Program-made: the position numbers and the translations under genes
Assembly (NCBI GenBank): GCA_000827205.1
Contig: KN832569.1
Coordinates: 68,328-132,327 of the forward strand
DNA from: Plicaturopsis crispa FD-325 SS-3
Taxonomy: Eukaryota > Basidiomycota > Agaricomycetes > Amylocorticiales > Amylocorticiaceae
Direction of reading: 5' to 3'
Length of the DNA: 64,000 nt
Notes under the pieces: model-generated
Seen by the model: only the letters and a program-made list of their open reading frames with translations
The model's database searches: none
Told to the model about the DNA's origin: nothing
Shown: positions 1 through 14,238 of the stretch, in pieces
How the letters are laid out: the number at the start of each line of letters is the position of its first letter
Position numbering within the stretch: the stretch's first letter is position 1

Positions 1-422
1 CCTTTATCTGGATATTCTTCACTATAATCTCACAGTAATGTTCCCAATAATCTTAAGATAATCTAGGCAATAATACTGTATGTACTATTTTGAATTTTCT
101 CCACAGTATCCTCAGGATATTATCTACCAGTATATCCTGACAAATCTGTAAATTATGTTAGCATGATTGTGAGACAGAATAACTTGAACTTTCTTTGCAT
201 ATTCTCTCTCAAAAATTTGAATGTACTTTGGACAAGAATATAGTATGATTATCAAACAGGTTATTCTGAAGAAACTGTATGTATTACTGAATGTATATCT
301 AGTGTATCCTGTGCCAGGAAAGTCTGAAGTTTTGATAAAACTTCTTACAAAATTCTTGCTCAGATTTTGGTCAATTTATTCACTCTAAAACTAGGCTATA
401 TTTAGCATATTCTGGCCAGATT
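1..422. other. AT-rich, CpG-free block at left edge
   Basis: This block is strongly AT-rich and I find no CpG dinucleotide in it; the first is near position 423. The rest of the window is CpG-rich. No reading frame of note crosses it. Loss of CpG with gain of TpG/CpA is the expected footprint of cytosine methylation and deamination in a silenced repeat, so this is probably the end of a decayed transposable element or heterochromatic island extending left of the window. The element family cannot be told from this piece. From 423 to 784 composition returns to normal and I see no gene. Confidence 0.5.
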
Positions 423-784
423 TCGGTGGATTGTACCCAGTGTTGGAGGAGTGCGGTTGAGCACGCAGACGTCCACAGCAAACTGCATCTATTGAAATTT
501 TTGAAGGAGAGTGCAAAGAAGTAGAAAATTTAGACTAATATACGATAGATAATGATTGCGGGAGGAGGTAAAGAGGAGAGTTGAGGGGATATGCATGCAG
601 TGATCGATGTGATTGAGAAAGCAAAGGAAAAGAGAAGGAAGTGCATATGGGGCGAGGTATATTACATTGTGGGCCCGACATCATTCGTCCGTCCGTGCGT
701 TGTAGAGACGCTTTAGTAGCTCACAGAGCTGTCTCCTGCAGTTGCAATCTCCTGCGCGTGCTGCACTGCGCCGTGCTCACCCGC

Positions 785-1826
785 TCAGACGACGGGTTTG
801 GGGGCCATCGAAAGACTGCGATGCATCGTTTCGGCGCTCATGACGGCTGAGGAGTGAACACCGCGCTTGTCGGTGCCGTGAATGGGGGTAGAAGAGGTAG
901 ACGGCTTCGAGACCCTGGGGTCCTCCTCGTGAATGAAGTTGGTGTCCTTGGGGACATCCCCGACTGAGGGCGTGCCCTCGTAGCTGTCGTCCCAGTGCGT
1001 GTCGCGTCTGCTGACAAGGCTTGGGGGGTCGGCGCTCATGCTGACCTTGAACCCGTGCATAGGTGTCGGCGGAACGAAGCCACTCGGGTGCTCGACTCTG
1101 CCATCCTCCCGCCTAATCTCCCAAGGCACTTTGCTGTTGCGCGCACGAGTGTCCGCCGACACATCAGTAAAGTCCTCCTCGAGCACCCGCTCCGCAACGG
1201 CCGCCGTCTGCCGGGCATTATCACGGTCACGGCGCTCCGACATCGGCTCCTTGGCCGTGCCAGCGGCGGGCACCTCGAAGCCGGAGGGATGCACGAGGAT
1301 TCCCTCGGCATTGTAATATTCAGCCGGGATTTTGGTCTTCAGACGACGAGTGGATGCAGCAATCTCGTCGGAGAGGATGCTGTCGGAGAGGTGGTCCATG
1401 AGGGAAGCTTCTTCGCCCTTGCGCGACTTGACGGCGTCGCGCTGCTGGTCGGAGGCACTTTCGGAGCGTTCTTTCTTGCGCTTCACGTAGAAGTGGGGAA
1501 CTACGTGCTCGTCGTTGTACGAGTCTGCGCCGAGGGCGCGCGCGGAGGTGTGGAAACCGCATGCACGGCCGTTCTGCAACGCGCGGAGGTGGTCTACGTA
1601 TCTGCAGGCACCAATTAGCGACGTGCAGTCAAACGACTGTGTTTCGGACGAACGTTTTGACCGGCAAGTTGCTGGGCACCTCTCGCTCTAACTTCCTGAC
1701 ACGCCTGACGCGAACCTGCCCGTCGGTGAAGTCCCCTGCACGAGAGGACAAGGACCTTTGGCCCTGGCGAGTCCACGCCGGTGCGTTAAGGGCGCCAGCA
1801 AAACGTTTTGAAACATGGGGAATCAT
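785..1826 (-). CDS. Putative mitochondrial protein of unknown function
   Basis: Two exons, complement(785..1601, 1654..1826), give 329 residues. The 52-nt intron (GTTCGT..CTGCAG) joins in phase 2 and continues the frame as ..LPVKTYVDHLRALQNG. The N-terminus (MIPHVSKRFAGAL.. through SLSSRA) is rich in Arg, Ser and Ala with no acidic residue in the first 25, as in mitochondrial presequences. The body is hydrophilic and charged, with two related motifs, 'ILVHPSGFEVP' and 'VEHPSGFVPP', each following a YYN or EIRRE stretch, which suggests an internal duplication. No membrane segment and no recognised domain are seen. Mitochondrial targeting is inferred; the function is unknown. Confidence 0.6.
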
Positions 1827-2009
1827 GGTCGACGTCGATTGGAAGATGCAGTCTGGGGTCGAGTCCGCTTTAAAAATCCCTGTTGTCTTTTATTTACCTA
1901 CCGCATCGATCTACCCCTTCCGCTCAATTGGGTAACCCACCTAGCGCCACTACTCCACATTGCAGAATCAAAAAAAATAGCATTCAGCGGAACCATCTAA
2001 TAGTAGCAT

Positions 2010-4885
<2,876 letters not shown>

Positions 4886-5129
4886 TACGAAGTATCGTTG
4901 AGTTCTGGCTTCCTAGTGCCTACGCGACAAAATATGCAAGAAAATAGGGTAGCAGAAATTTGGAACGAGATGAAAAGCAGAAGCCAGAAAATGAGATCTC
5001 CCAGTCAAGCCACGGATTACGTCAGCATTTGGCTCGGACGCGTCGTCCTCGAGCTCGTCGCTTACGCGTCTTTCAGCATTTCATCTGCTCGCCCTTCTGC
5101 TTCTGCTTTCCTCGACATTTTCGAACATC

Positions 5130-6214
5130 ATGGACCACTTTCCTATGAGCTGGGGCCGTCCGGTATGTGCATCTGGAACGCTTATGTGGTTTCACGCCCA
5201 AATTGACCGTGCAAATGTAGCGAAATGACGCTGTCGATGTTTACGGGACGTACCCTATTGCTCAACGACTGCACGCCGGTCCCAAGGATGCGTTTTCCGC
5301 TGGAGTGCAGCACACGCAGTAAGCAAACACCTTCACCTACGCATCCACGCCGTGCCATCTTTGACCGGTGCACGCCCTCTAGGCAGCCCATCGTGACCGG
5401 AACAAGTGTATTGGCCATCAAGTACAAGGATGGTATCATGTTGGCGGCCGACAACCTTGGCGAGTATTTTACAACGTCTACCCGATCTCGTGTCCCCCCG
5501 TCTTACTCTTTCTGCAGCCTCCTACGGATCGCTGGCGCGTTTCAAGGACGTCCAGCGCCTCCATCCTGTCGGCAACAACACGATCATCGGCGCTGGTGGC
5601 GACATGTCCGACTTCCAATACATACAGTCCATCCTGGACGATCTCATGGTGGAGGAATTCACAGCGCATGATGGGCACAATCTCGGGCCGGCCGAGATAC
5701 ATGAATATCTCGCCCAAGTCATGTACGGACGGCGATCGAAGATGAACCCGCTCTGGAACTCGCTGATTGTCGGTGGCTTCAAAGACGGGCAACGGTGAGG
5801 AATTTCGCCCAGTATGTTTCCACCTGTATCTAACGGCGGCCGGCCCTAGCTTCCTTGCATATGTTGACCTCCTTGGGACAACATATACCGCGTCCACGCT
5901 AGCGACTGGCTATGGCTCGTACATTGCCCAGCCGTTACTGCGTAAAGCCGTTGAAGGCAGGGAGGATACTCTGACCGAGGACGAGGCTCGGAAAATCATC
6001 CAGGAGAGCATGCGGGTACTATACTACCGCGACGCCCGCAGTTTGAACAAAGTATGTCTTCCCTTCAGCACACCTTCTCAGAAAATACTCATCTCCACCG
6101 TAGTACCAAATCGCCACCATAACCGCAGCAGGCCCCACGATTTCAGACTCGCAACAGTCAGAGACAGAGTGGAGCTTCGCTGAGGGACTGAGAGGCTACG
6201 GAAATGAGTCCTGA
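5130..6214 (+). CDS. PRE4: 20S proteasome subunit beta-7 (Pre4/PSMB4)
   Basis: Six exons, join(5130..5162, 5221..5318, 5383..5459, 5518..5794, 5850..6051, 6104..6214), encode 265 residues. The protein is a non-catalytic beta subunit of the 20S proteasome core. Family landmarks are the propeptide MDHFPMSWGRP.., then QQPIVTGTSVLAIKYKDGIM, ADNLASYGSLARFKDV, GGDMSDFQYI, LGPAEIHEYL, NPLWNSLIVGG, and YTASTLATGYGSYIAQPLLR. Residue Thr1 of active beta subunits lies in a TGTS context, but this subunit is not known to be catalytic in other eukaryotes. The third intron needs a GC donor (TTG|GCGAGT at 5460) to keep the conserved NLASYG junction in frame; the nearby GT would shift it. Confidence 0.93.
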
Positions 6215-6862
6215 TTACAAAACCACGACATTGTATCACAAGAATGCAGCATATTTTTGGTTTTGCCTATACTTGATTTTCCATGAGTGGAAGGTCCATA
6301 CGTTGTCGATGCTCTTGTGAGGGACATACTTATATTTAGTGGCATGCGTGCGCCATGCATCCCAATGACATTAACTTGGAGAATGTCTTGACAATCTCGA
6401 GCTCTAGTGCGTGGTACCAAAAACAACGTCGATAATTATGCGGTGAGACTGATACTAATGGTGATACATCCAATCTATGTAGCGAAACTAGGAGCGACAT
6501 ATATGTACGCGCACGCCCTAGTGGTATGAGTGGGTTTTATGCATGCAGGTGTGCGCTGCAGATCGTGTACGGTGCAGGCCGTATGGGGGAGGAGGGCATG
6601 CCAAGAAGATATGGGAGCCGTGACGAGAGGGGGTTGTCAGGCGTGGCACGGGAAGCGGGTGCAAGATGTGTGGGCGCAAAGGGCCAAATGCAAGATACAA
6701 GGGTCCGGGTAACGGTATTGCAAAGCGGAGCGGGATGCAGAGTTCGCACGGGTTGACAGTAGACCGAAATAAGAAAGAAACGAATGGCGGGGGTGGGGGT
6801 GGTATGTATATCGTCGCTGTCATACACGCAGAATAAAAAGACACGCCAAATGCGGGGCGGTG
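6215..6862. other. Intergenic, convergent 3' ends
   Basis: This 648-bp stretch separates the 3' ends of PRE4 and the fucosyltransferase-like gene. It contains a G-rich tract near 6785-6805 (gggggtgggggtgg). I see no conserved coding frame, RNA gene or repeat. Confidence 0.5.
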
Positions 6863-8572
6863 TTACCAGAGGCGGTTGGCGCCAAGTGGGAACTCGTGGA
6901 GCGTACGCAACATGATTATGTTGGACGTTAGGCTTGAGAACTAGTGCAAGGAAAGTAAGCATCAGCAGCACCGTCCACGATAGATTGGGAAAGACTTACC
7001 CCGTTTCCCACAAACACCTGCGCCCTCTGCCCCACCATCATGTCCACGGCCTGCGCCACATACCGCTGTTCCCAATTGAGCTTCAAGTCACGACTGCTCG
7101 CGATACCTTCCCACTCCCCGTCCGCACGTAATGCCTCCTTCATCTCCTCGATCCAGTCCTTCGGCGCGTTCGTCATGATGTACACCCGCTTGAGGCCCTT
7201 GCCCTCCGGCGTCGAACGGATCGAAGCGACCTTCTCCACGATTTGCTCGATCGTCGGGAAGCAATGCTGCATGTAGTACTCGCGGTTCTCGGGCGTGTTC
7301 TCACCCCAGCCGCCGCCCGCAGGGACTTCAAACGTATCTGGTAGCCCTGGGAATGCGTTGAAGCCGTTCCATGTCGAGGACCACTTCGCCAGGTGTTCAC
7401 AGTGCCCCGAGAAGTCGCCACGCCGTACGTGTAGCGCTAGGAGCCCTGGTATAGGCGCATGCGGATTGGTGGGCGAGGAGAATATGGGGAAGGAAGGAAG
7501 AAGGGAGTACAAGACCGACTGAGAGCTTTGGAAGAGCGCTTTGTTCGCTTCGAATGCGGATAGGACAAGAGTGGACCAGTTAAATTGTGTGAGCATGGGC
7601 GACTTGGAGAGCGTCGGCCAGATGTCGAGGATGCGCTTGGTGCCAAATATCCTGGGGGACGTGATCAACATGGTAGCAAAGACAGAAGACAGATAACCCA
7701 TACCATATGTCGAATATCTGGTTCGAGTTGCGGTCAACCTCGACGCACGGGTCCTCGATCGCACTCAATTTTTCCAACCATTGCTCGTAGACAAGGCCTG
7801 CCGATGGCGAGCTCATGCCATCGTTGACCTCGTTGCTGCTCACGATTGTCCTATTGGGGCACACTTCGTTGAAGTATTCGCGAGATACGGAAAGGGGGCC
7901 ATTGTCGTCTGGGGGAAGAGGTCCGCCGTTGATGGGTGATGAAATCATCGCAGACAACGGGATACGAGAGGGAATAAGGTGGCCATTGTACTCCGAATAA
8001 TCGGGGCCGTCGCGATCCCACGTATAGTTGTCGAACACGAACCTGGGAACAACGTTTGAGTTTTAGCTAGGTTGCCGAAAAACTGGACTCACGCTCTGCC
8101 CGAACTGTGTGCTAGATGCGCATTCAAAATCAACTCCTGCAACGCGTTGCCCCATCCAGACGCTACGGGCATAGTAAGTACAACTTCGACTTGACGTCAC
8201 GAACAACGCACCATGGACATGATTTGCAGCATACAAGTACTTGCGAGGCGGTTGCGCTGAGCTATGCTGCGGCAAATTTCGTTCTAATTCATGGAATTGC
8301 TCATAAAGTGGGGGGAAGCTCGGGTCCTCTGAGCTCGAATATGCTTGAAGAATCTCTGACTGCGAGTCAAAGCCAAAGAGGAGACATATGAAAGTTATCG
8401 ACACAACGGCGGTCGCAAACGTTCGCATGTAGCGTTTTGTGAATCGAGGTCGGATGATGGCGATAGGTGGCTTGTCATCGCTGGGCGACGAGGGGTGTGT
8501 TGACGTTGGCAGTAGCGCGTAGTCGCCTAGCGCCCCGCGCCGTCGTTCTAGTAGGTTTGCCAGTGCTTCCAT
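6863..8572 (-). CDS. Type II membrane glycosyltransferase, O-fucosyltransferase-like
   Basis: Five exons, complement(6863..6940, 7000..7651, 7704..8042, 8093..8162, 8212..8572), encode 499 residues. A basic cytosolic N-terminus is followed by one membrane segment near residues 50-66 (FATAVVSITFICLLFGF), then a lumenal domain: a type II Golgi-like topology. In the lumenal part, NHVHASGWGNALQELILNAH resembles the nucleotide-sugar loop of fucosyltransferases, and LLALHVRRGDFSGHC resembles the HxRxxD motif of that superfamily. The C-terminus has RVYIMTNA and QRAQVFVGNGFSSLTSNIIMLR, again family-like. Transfer of fucose from GDP-fucose in the secretory pathway is inferred from fold-level similarity; donor and acceptor are unknown. 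All four introns have GT..AG ends and join in frame. Confidence 0.6.
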
Positions 8573-8894
8573 GTAGGTGGTACGGTAGAGAGAAAGAGTA
8601 TTAGGCGAGGGAAATGTAAAGAAAGACTGCGGATATCTAGCGGGTGGTCATGGAAAGGAAAAGTGGAGAGAGAACCAGGCCGCCGCCGCAAGCTGCGTTT
8701 CTTCAAACTTTCGGGGCCTGATGACGCCACGGCAGATTTGGGGTGCGGTACCAAAAGACAGACGCGAGCACTTCGAGATGGGAACAAAAAATGCTGAACG
8801 ACTTGTGAACGACAGAATATCCAAAGTCATTCCGAAATATAATCGTGGTAAGTACAGCAGCTTGCCAAAAAGTACAGATGTTTTCACAGAAACT

Positions 8895-10606
8895 CTACCG
8901 TGAACCTCGTTCCCTCTCTTTACTGCTCTTAGTCTCGATCCGGACGTACTCGCTCTCCTCGTCCACCTCCTTCCGAACAGACAGATATGCCTCACCCAGT
9001 ACCTGCAGGGCTACAGCACGCAGTTCTGCTTTCGCAGGCGGAATATTAGGGTCGGAGAGTACCCGGTCGCATGTCTCGCGCAACACGGATTCGATCTCCA
9101 ATTTGGTTCCCTGCAGTCGGATTTTGAGCGGGCTAGCTTAGCTTACAACAACATAGCACACACCTTGAAGAGCGCCTGAAGACCTTTCTCCGCAGCGGAT
9201 TCTTCGAGCCGTTTCTTCTCTTCCGGACTCAGGTTTCCAGCCTTCTCCGCGGCCTGTATCTGGTCGAACACTGTCTTGAGCTCGATCGCCGAACGCAGAG
9301 TCGATACACTACACAATAGATGAGCTAGGCATAATTTAGGTATGAGACATAGGACGTACGTTTCGCTAAAGACGTGGTATTTCCCTTGGACGTTGTGCAG
9401 CCATCCACCGACGCCAAGGAATGTCTGGTTTGTCGCAAGATGGTGCTTTGCCTTGGAGACATAGACGAAGCCGATTGCTTGCAGTAGTTCTACGCCGTAC
9501 GATTCCTTCTTCAACTCCCTATGGGTTGGTCAGCAGCGAAAACGCCGAGGATCATGGCAGTACGTACTCAGCCTCGAGCTCGCATATAGTTCTCCAGCTC
9601 GACATGACATCCTTGTCATCCGGTCCCGTCGCAGACTCCGTAAATATGGATAATTTCCGACAGAGTTCGTCCACGAGCTTCTGTATCCGCTCCGCACGCA
9701 CCGCCGCTTTCTACAACGGTCAAAAAATACACATAGTCGCCAAACTGTTGCGAACATACCTCAGCAGCCGCTTTCCGGTCTTTCTCCTCCTTACGCGCTT
9801 TCTCCTCCTCGCTGAGGATTTCCCGGCCCTTGGCATCCCGCACTACCTTCTTCCCTCCCTCCTCCTCAGCCTGTGCATCCTCGGCCTCCTGGAGCGCGGC
9901 TTTCATGTCCTGCCCGAGGCTGATTTGGCCGATGATGGACACGAATCGTTCTCCACCGAATATCGCACCGAACACTTCTTCAGGATCGACGTAGCCGCCC
10001 TCCGGTGCACTTTCCTTGGGCCCGAATTCATTGTATTTCTTACGCAGCGCCGGGTCAGACAATGTCTGGTATGCGATGGCAATTTCTTTGAACCGCTCTT
10101 CCGCGAGGGGATCGTCCGGATTTTTGTCCGGGTGGTGCTTGATTGCAAGACGTCCTGAACGGAGTGCGCAAATGCATTAGCTTGTGCCAAAAATGGGCTT
10201 TGGGTATATTGCGAGCACGCACGATATGCTTTCTTGACTTCGTCCGCAGTAGCATTGATAGAGACACCCAATATGTCATAATAGCCTGTTTCCAGCGGCC
10301 GGTCCTGCGTCCCAATTTTCCGGCCCTTCCGCATCCCAGTCTGTGCGCCTCCTGCACCTCCACTGAAACTCTGCGGTCGTTCGGATGCACTGTTAGATCT
10401 TCCGGTAGACGATCCAGGGACTTGGGACGGGTAAAATGCGTGAGAGAGGACGTCCTGGCATTTGAAGCACCGGACTTTGAGGAGCGTGCCCGGGCGCGGC
10501 GTGGGGGCGGGCACCGCGAACTCGATTGCGCTGGCGCATTTCTGGCATGTTGTAGAGATGTGCGGCGTGTATGGCCGCGAGGATAGAATCGGATAGGACG
10601 TGCTCA
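8895..10606 (-). CDS. DnaJ/Hsp40 co-chaperone with DnaJ-X domain (Caj1/Djp1 type)
   Basis: Multi-exon gene of roughly 480 residues. The J domain starts at [23 protein letters not shown] and continues, after an intron, as [14 protein letters not shown], with the essential HPD near 10130. The C-terminal half, from [16 protein letters not shown] through the [27 protein letters not shown] block, matches the DnaJ-X family of yeast Caj1 and Djp1, cytosolic co-chaperones, Djp1 being linked to peroxisomal import. A long Lys/Glu-rich coiled-coil-like stretch lies between. Unusually, the N-terminus carries [20 protein letters not shown], two CxxC pairs that could bind zinc before the J domain. An upstream in-frame ATG at 10679 (MGCPVCQC..) would add 24 residues and another Cys pair. 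The gene diverges from TyrRS across 228 bp. Confidence 0.88.
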
Positions 10607-10834
10607 TGGTGGTGCTGGAGAAAGAGGTGTGCTCGACGGAGAATTGGCGCGTGCGGCACTGGCAGACTGGACAGCCCAATCGGGAAGGTCAAGTAGATCT
10701 CGATCATTGCGAGTCATTCAGGCAACTTTCCCTTGACTTTCTACTTTCTACCAACTTTCTGCTATTAGATTTATTTCTCTGGCGCCATCTGCTTTCTTGA
10801 CCGTCAGACGCTGCTAGGGCAGAGATTTACAAGC

Positions 10835-12642
10835 ATGGAGCTAACGCCGGAGGCCCAGCAGAAATACGATCTCATCACAAGAGGATTGCAAGAAGTTCTC
10901 GGAGGCGACTCGATTAAAGCCATCCTCGCCGAAGGCAGAACTCCGAAATGCTACTTTGGCGCGTACTTCCCGCCGTTCACCTCTACAATGCTCTGAGACT
11001 GCATGCATGAACAGGAACCGCACCGACAGGAAGACGTGAGCAGCCAACAGTCTGCACTACAAACTTACATTCACACATCGATGTACAGCACACATTGGAT
11101 ACTTTGTGCCTTTAACGAAGATTGCAGATTTCTTGCGAGCTGGTGTTGATGTGCGTTCATTTCTTCCTGGAAAGTGACATCCGTCATTGGGTGCTCGACC
11201 GTATTCGTGCATACAGCGGCACGAATTGTACCGTATATTTCCATTTCTTCAATTCTGCTGCAAGTTTGCTAGATCTGACCCCTTCCTATTTCCAGGTCAA
11301 AATCCTCCTCGCAGGTAATTATTCTATAACCCATCATCTAGACTTCCCAATTGACTGTGTATCGCGCCATTTGTAGACGTCCATGCCTTCCTCGACAATT
11401 TAAAAGCGCCGTTCGATCTCGTTGGCCACCGCACGAAATATTACAAAAAGCTCCTTCTCGCGATCTTCACATCTCTCGGTATCCCCACCGCAAAACTCCA
11501 TCTTGTCGAGGGCTCGTCCTACCAACTCACCCGCGAGTACAACCTCGACAACTACAAACTCTGTGCCACCGTCTCCGAGCACGACGCCAAGAAAGCCGGC
11601 GCGGAGGTCGTCAAGCAAGTATCCAGTCCGTTGATCAGCGGTCTTCTGTACCCTGGAATGCAGGCGCTTGACGAGCAGTACCTCGATGTCGATTTCCAAT
11701 TTGGCGGTGTAGATCAGGTGCGCATTTTCCTCCTTCTCGTTACACCCTATTACTTACAGTCCCACCAGCGCAAAATCTTTACGTTCGCGGAGCACTACCT
11801 CCCACAACTCGGCTACGCGAAACGCGCGCACCTGATGAACGCCATGCTTCCGAGTCTAGTGGGCGGGAAAATGTCCTCTTCGGACCCCAACGGGAAGATT
11901 GACTTCCTCGACTCACCGGAAGCCGTACGGAAGAAGATCAAGAACGCGTTCTGCGAAGAGGGCAATGTCGATGAAAATGGACTGTTATCGTTCGTGGGCG
12001 CGGTCATCATCCCCATCAGCCACCTCAGGCTTGAGCGGCTGAAGGGCCAAACGGGTGCCGACGCGGAGGAGGGTGAGGGTGCAGCGGGCTCGCAAAAGCC
12101 GTTTGCAGGGGAGGGTGCCCCTGAGGGCACAGTGTTCACGGTGGAGGGCAACCCAAAATTCGGGGAGGGCTCGATGCACTTCCAGACATTCGAGGAGATC
12201 GTCAGCGCCTTCCGGGAGAAGAAATTACACCCGGGCGTCCTGAAGACTGCCGTCGCTAGCGCGATCAACTCGCTCCTCGACCCAATCCGCGCCGCCTTCC
12301 AGGCAGACGAGGAATGGCAGGCGGTCGAGAAACTCGCTTACCCTGATCCCAATGCGAAACCGGAGAAGAAAAAGAAGGTACGATGATGGTGCTATTCATT
12401 TCGCTTTCGATTACTCAAAACCGCTCTAGGAAAAGAAATACACGCCCCCTCCACCGGGGAAGGGAAAGAACGCAAAGGCGCCCGCCGATGCTGCAGCGGC
12501 CGCTGCGGCAACAAGCCCAGAAGCCCCCGCAGGTGCTGCGACGTCAAACGTGCCTGAGGTGACTGAGCCTCATACGGATGCTGCGCCGCCAGGTCAGGCG
12601 TCGTTGGACAAAGCACACGACCTTCCGACGAAGCAGCTATAG
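10835..12642 (+). CDS. TYS1: Tyrosyl-tRNA synthetase, cytoplasmic
   Basis: Seven exons, join(10835..10958, 11015..11035, 11089..11150, 11296..11314, 11377..11717, 11769..12377, 12430..12642), give 462 residues. It charges tRNA-Tyr in the cytosol. Landmarks are YFGTAPTGRPHIGYF (the HIGH-like motif, split over three exons), DVHAFLDNLKAPF, VEGSSYQLTREYNLDNYKL, HDAKKAGAEVVKQV, GLLYPGMQALDEQYLDVD, FGGVDQRKIF and GGKMSSSDPNGKIDFLD (the KMSKS loop). The tail, KKEKKYTPPPPGKGKN.., is a lysine-rich then Ala/Pro-rich extension, unlike the EMAP domain of animals. Intron 1 requires a GC donor (TTTG|GCGCGT at 10959), since no GT restores the YFGTAPTG frame. Exons 2 and 4 are only 21 and 19 nt. Confidence 0.94.
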
Positions 12643-12891
12643 GGTCAGCGGTGGCATGTATTTGACGTGTGCTATTTAGATGTACTATGCCGATATCAAT
12701 GAAGTCGTTGTACTCGTGCCTACACGACGCTCTAGAAGTGCTGTGACTACGCTGAGGCAACATGATCCTGCAGTTGGTGTACCAGTCAAATAAATAAGAA
12801 TTATGGCAAGAAAAGTGTAGTAGCGCGCTTGGTCATGTGGTACAACGCGCACCGTAGCTTTTATTCTGCACTTCAGCTTCAACATATCTAA

Positions 12892-13869
12892 ATGTCCTTT
12901 CGACCGTCGGCTACGCGTCTCAAGGGTCTCGCACCGTCCTCGCAAGCATGGCTCTCGCGACATTACCGCGATCCATACGTCAAACAACGCCTCTCACATC
13001 CCGACAATTACCGCTCTCGCTCCGCCTTCAAGCTCCTCGAACTCGACGACAGATGGGGTCGTTGGCTTACCAAACGCGATGTCAACGCTGTCGTTGATCT
13101 TGGGGCCGCACCGGGTGGGTGGAGTCAGGTCGTCGCTGGAAAAATGGGCTGGACGGAGAGGGATGTCATTCAGCGCTCCGCATCCCCCAATGGACCGCCG
13201 ACAGCCAAGCGGAAGTCCGCGGGCACAGGTCTCGGTCCCAAGGAATCTGTGAAGATGGAGCAATCTGGCTCATGGAGCTCGTTTGGAGGCGAGCAGGCAG
13301 ACAGCGCAAGTGCGGAGGCCGCCGCCGACGATCCCGCTGCTGCAGGACCCAAAGGCCGGGGCACCGTCATCGCCGTCGACATACTCCCTATGCGTCGCAT
13401 ACCTGGTGTGCAGACACTGCAAACAGACTTTCTCTCGCCCAAAGCTGCCACCCTCATCGCCGCCATGCTCGCGACGCCATCCAACCCCGACGGCAAAGCC
13501 GACATCGTCCTCTCCGATATCGCAGAGAACTTTTCTGGGAACGGCATCCGCGACTCGGCGTCGAGCCTCGAAGTCTGCTCCGCGGTCTTCCAATTCGCCG
13601 CGCGGCATTTGCGCACCGCGCAGGACATTGGCCGGCCGCGCGGTGGTGTGCTGCTGTACGTTCGCGTATTTTTTGATCTGGCATTGCTTTCCACTAAACG
13701 ACAGCCTAGTTTAAAACACTTCATGCATCCGCTGCTGCAGCAATTCCGGAAAGAAAAGCTCGAACCGAATTTTAAAGACGTCAAGTTCATCAAACCGGAT
13801 GCGAGTCGCGCGGGATCGAGTGAGGGCTACTGGCTCTGTCAAGGCTGGAAAGGCATCCACGATCCATGA
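12892..13869 (+). CDS. MRM2: Mitochondrial rRNA 2'-O-ribose methyltransferase (FtsJ/MRM2)
   Basis: FtsJ/RrmJ-type SAM-dependent methyltransferase predicted to methylate a uridine ribose of the large mitochondrial rRNA. The N-terminus, MSFRPSATRLKGLAPSSQAW, suits a presequence. The catalytic K-D-K-E set is visible: Lys in RSRSAFKLLE, Asp in VLSDIAENFSG, Lys in LLLKHFM and Glu in SSEGYWLC. The SAM loop is VVDLGAAPGGWSQV. An insertion of about 60 Ala/Pro/Ser-rich residues follows the SAM loop. A 54-nt intron (13656..13709, GTACGT..CCTAG) restores LLLKHFM; because its length is a multiple of three and it has no stop, retention would add 18 residues at the third catalytic residue. Spliced length is 307 residues. 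Confidence 0.85.
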   Translation: MSFRPSATRLKGLAPSSQAWLSRHYRDPYVKQRLSHPDNYRSRSAFKLLELDDRWGRWLTKRDVNAVVDLGAAPGGWSQVVAGKMGWTERDVIQRSASPNGPPTAKRKSAGTGLGPKESVKMEQSGSWSSFGGEQADSASAEAAADDPAAAGPKGRGTVIAVDILPMRRIPGVQTLQTDFLSPKAATLIAAMLATPSNPDGKADIVLSDIAENFSGNGIRDSASSLEVCSAVFQFAARHLRTAQDIGRPRGGVLLYVRVFFDLALLSTKRQPSLKHFMHPLLQQFRKEKLEPNFKDVKFIKPDASRAGSSEGYWLCQGWKGIHDP

Positions 13870-14238
13870 GACTGCGACTATGCTCGTAGGCTCCCCGCTG
13901 TACAGGCCCATGTCGCACACCGCGCCATGCCCACCGTCCCATCCATGAAAACAACGAACGTATGGATATAGCTCTCAGCCCGATGCGCGCCAAATAGCTA
14001 GAGTTCGTGCGCACTGTAGAGAGTTTTGAACGGCGCCGTGCATATCCTACTCCTGCATGCTGGTGTCAATACTATATTAATGCGAGCCTGATTCACTGGA
14101 ATGTCTGCGATATTCCCTCAGCTACATACACCAAGTCGTGCGAAGTCATCTGCTACATATAATGCTAGTCCATAAGTAAATGCATAGCACAGTAGCGACA
14201 GCCGAACATGCAATCACGACGAGTATCGAGCGCGAGCA
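13870..14238. other. Intergenic, convergent
   Basis: This 369-bp spacer lies between the MRM2 3' end and the 3' end of kinase copy 1. I see no coding frame, RNA gene or repeat. It marks the left boundary of the accessory array. Confidence 0.5.

Noticed and set aside
9421-10158. Plus-strand open frame of 245 codons
   Set aside because: Antisense to the DnaJ-X gene; no family pattern.
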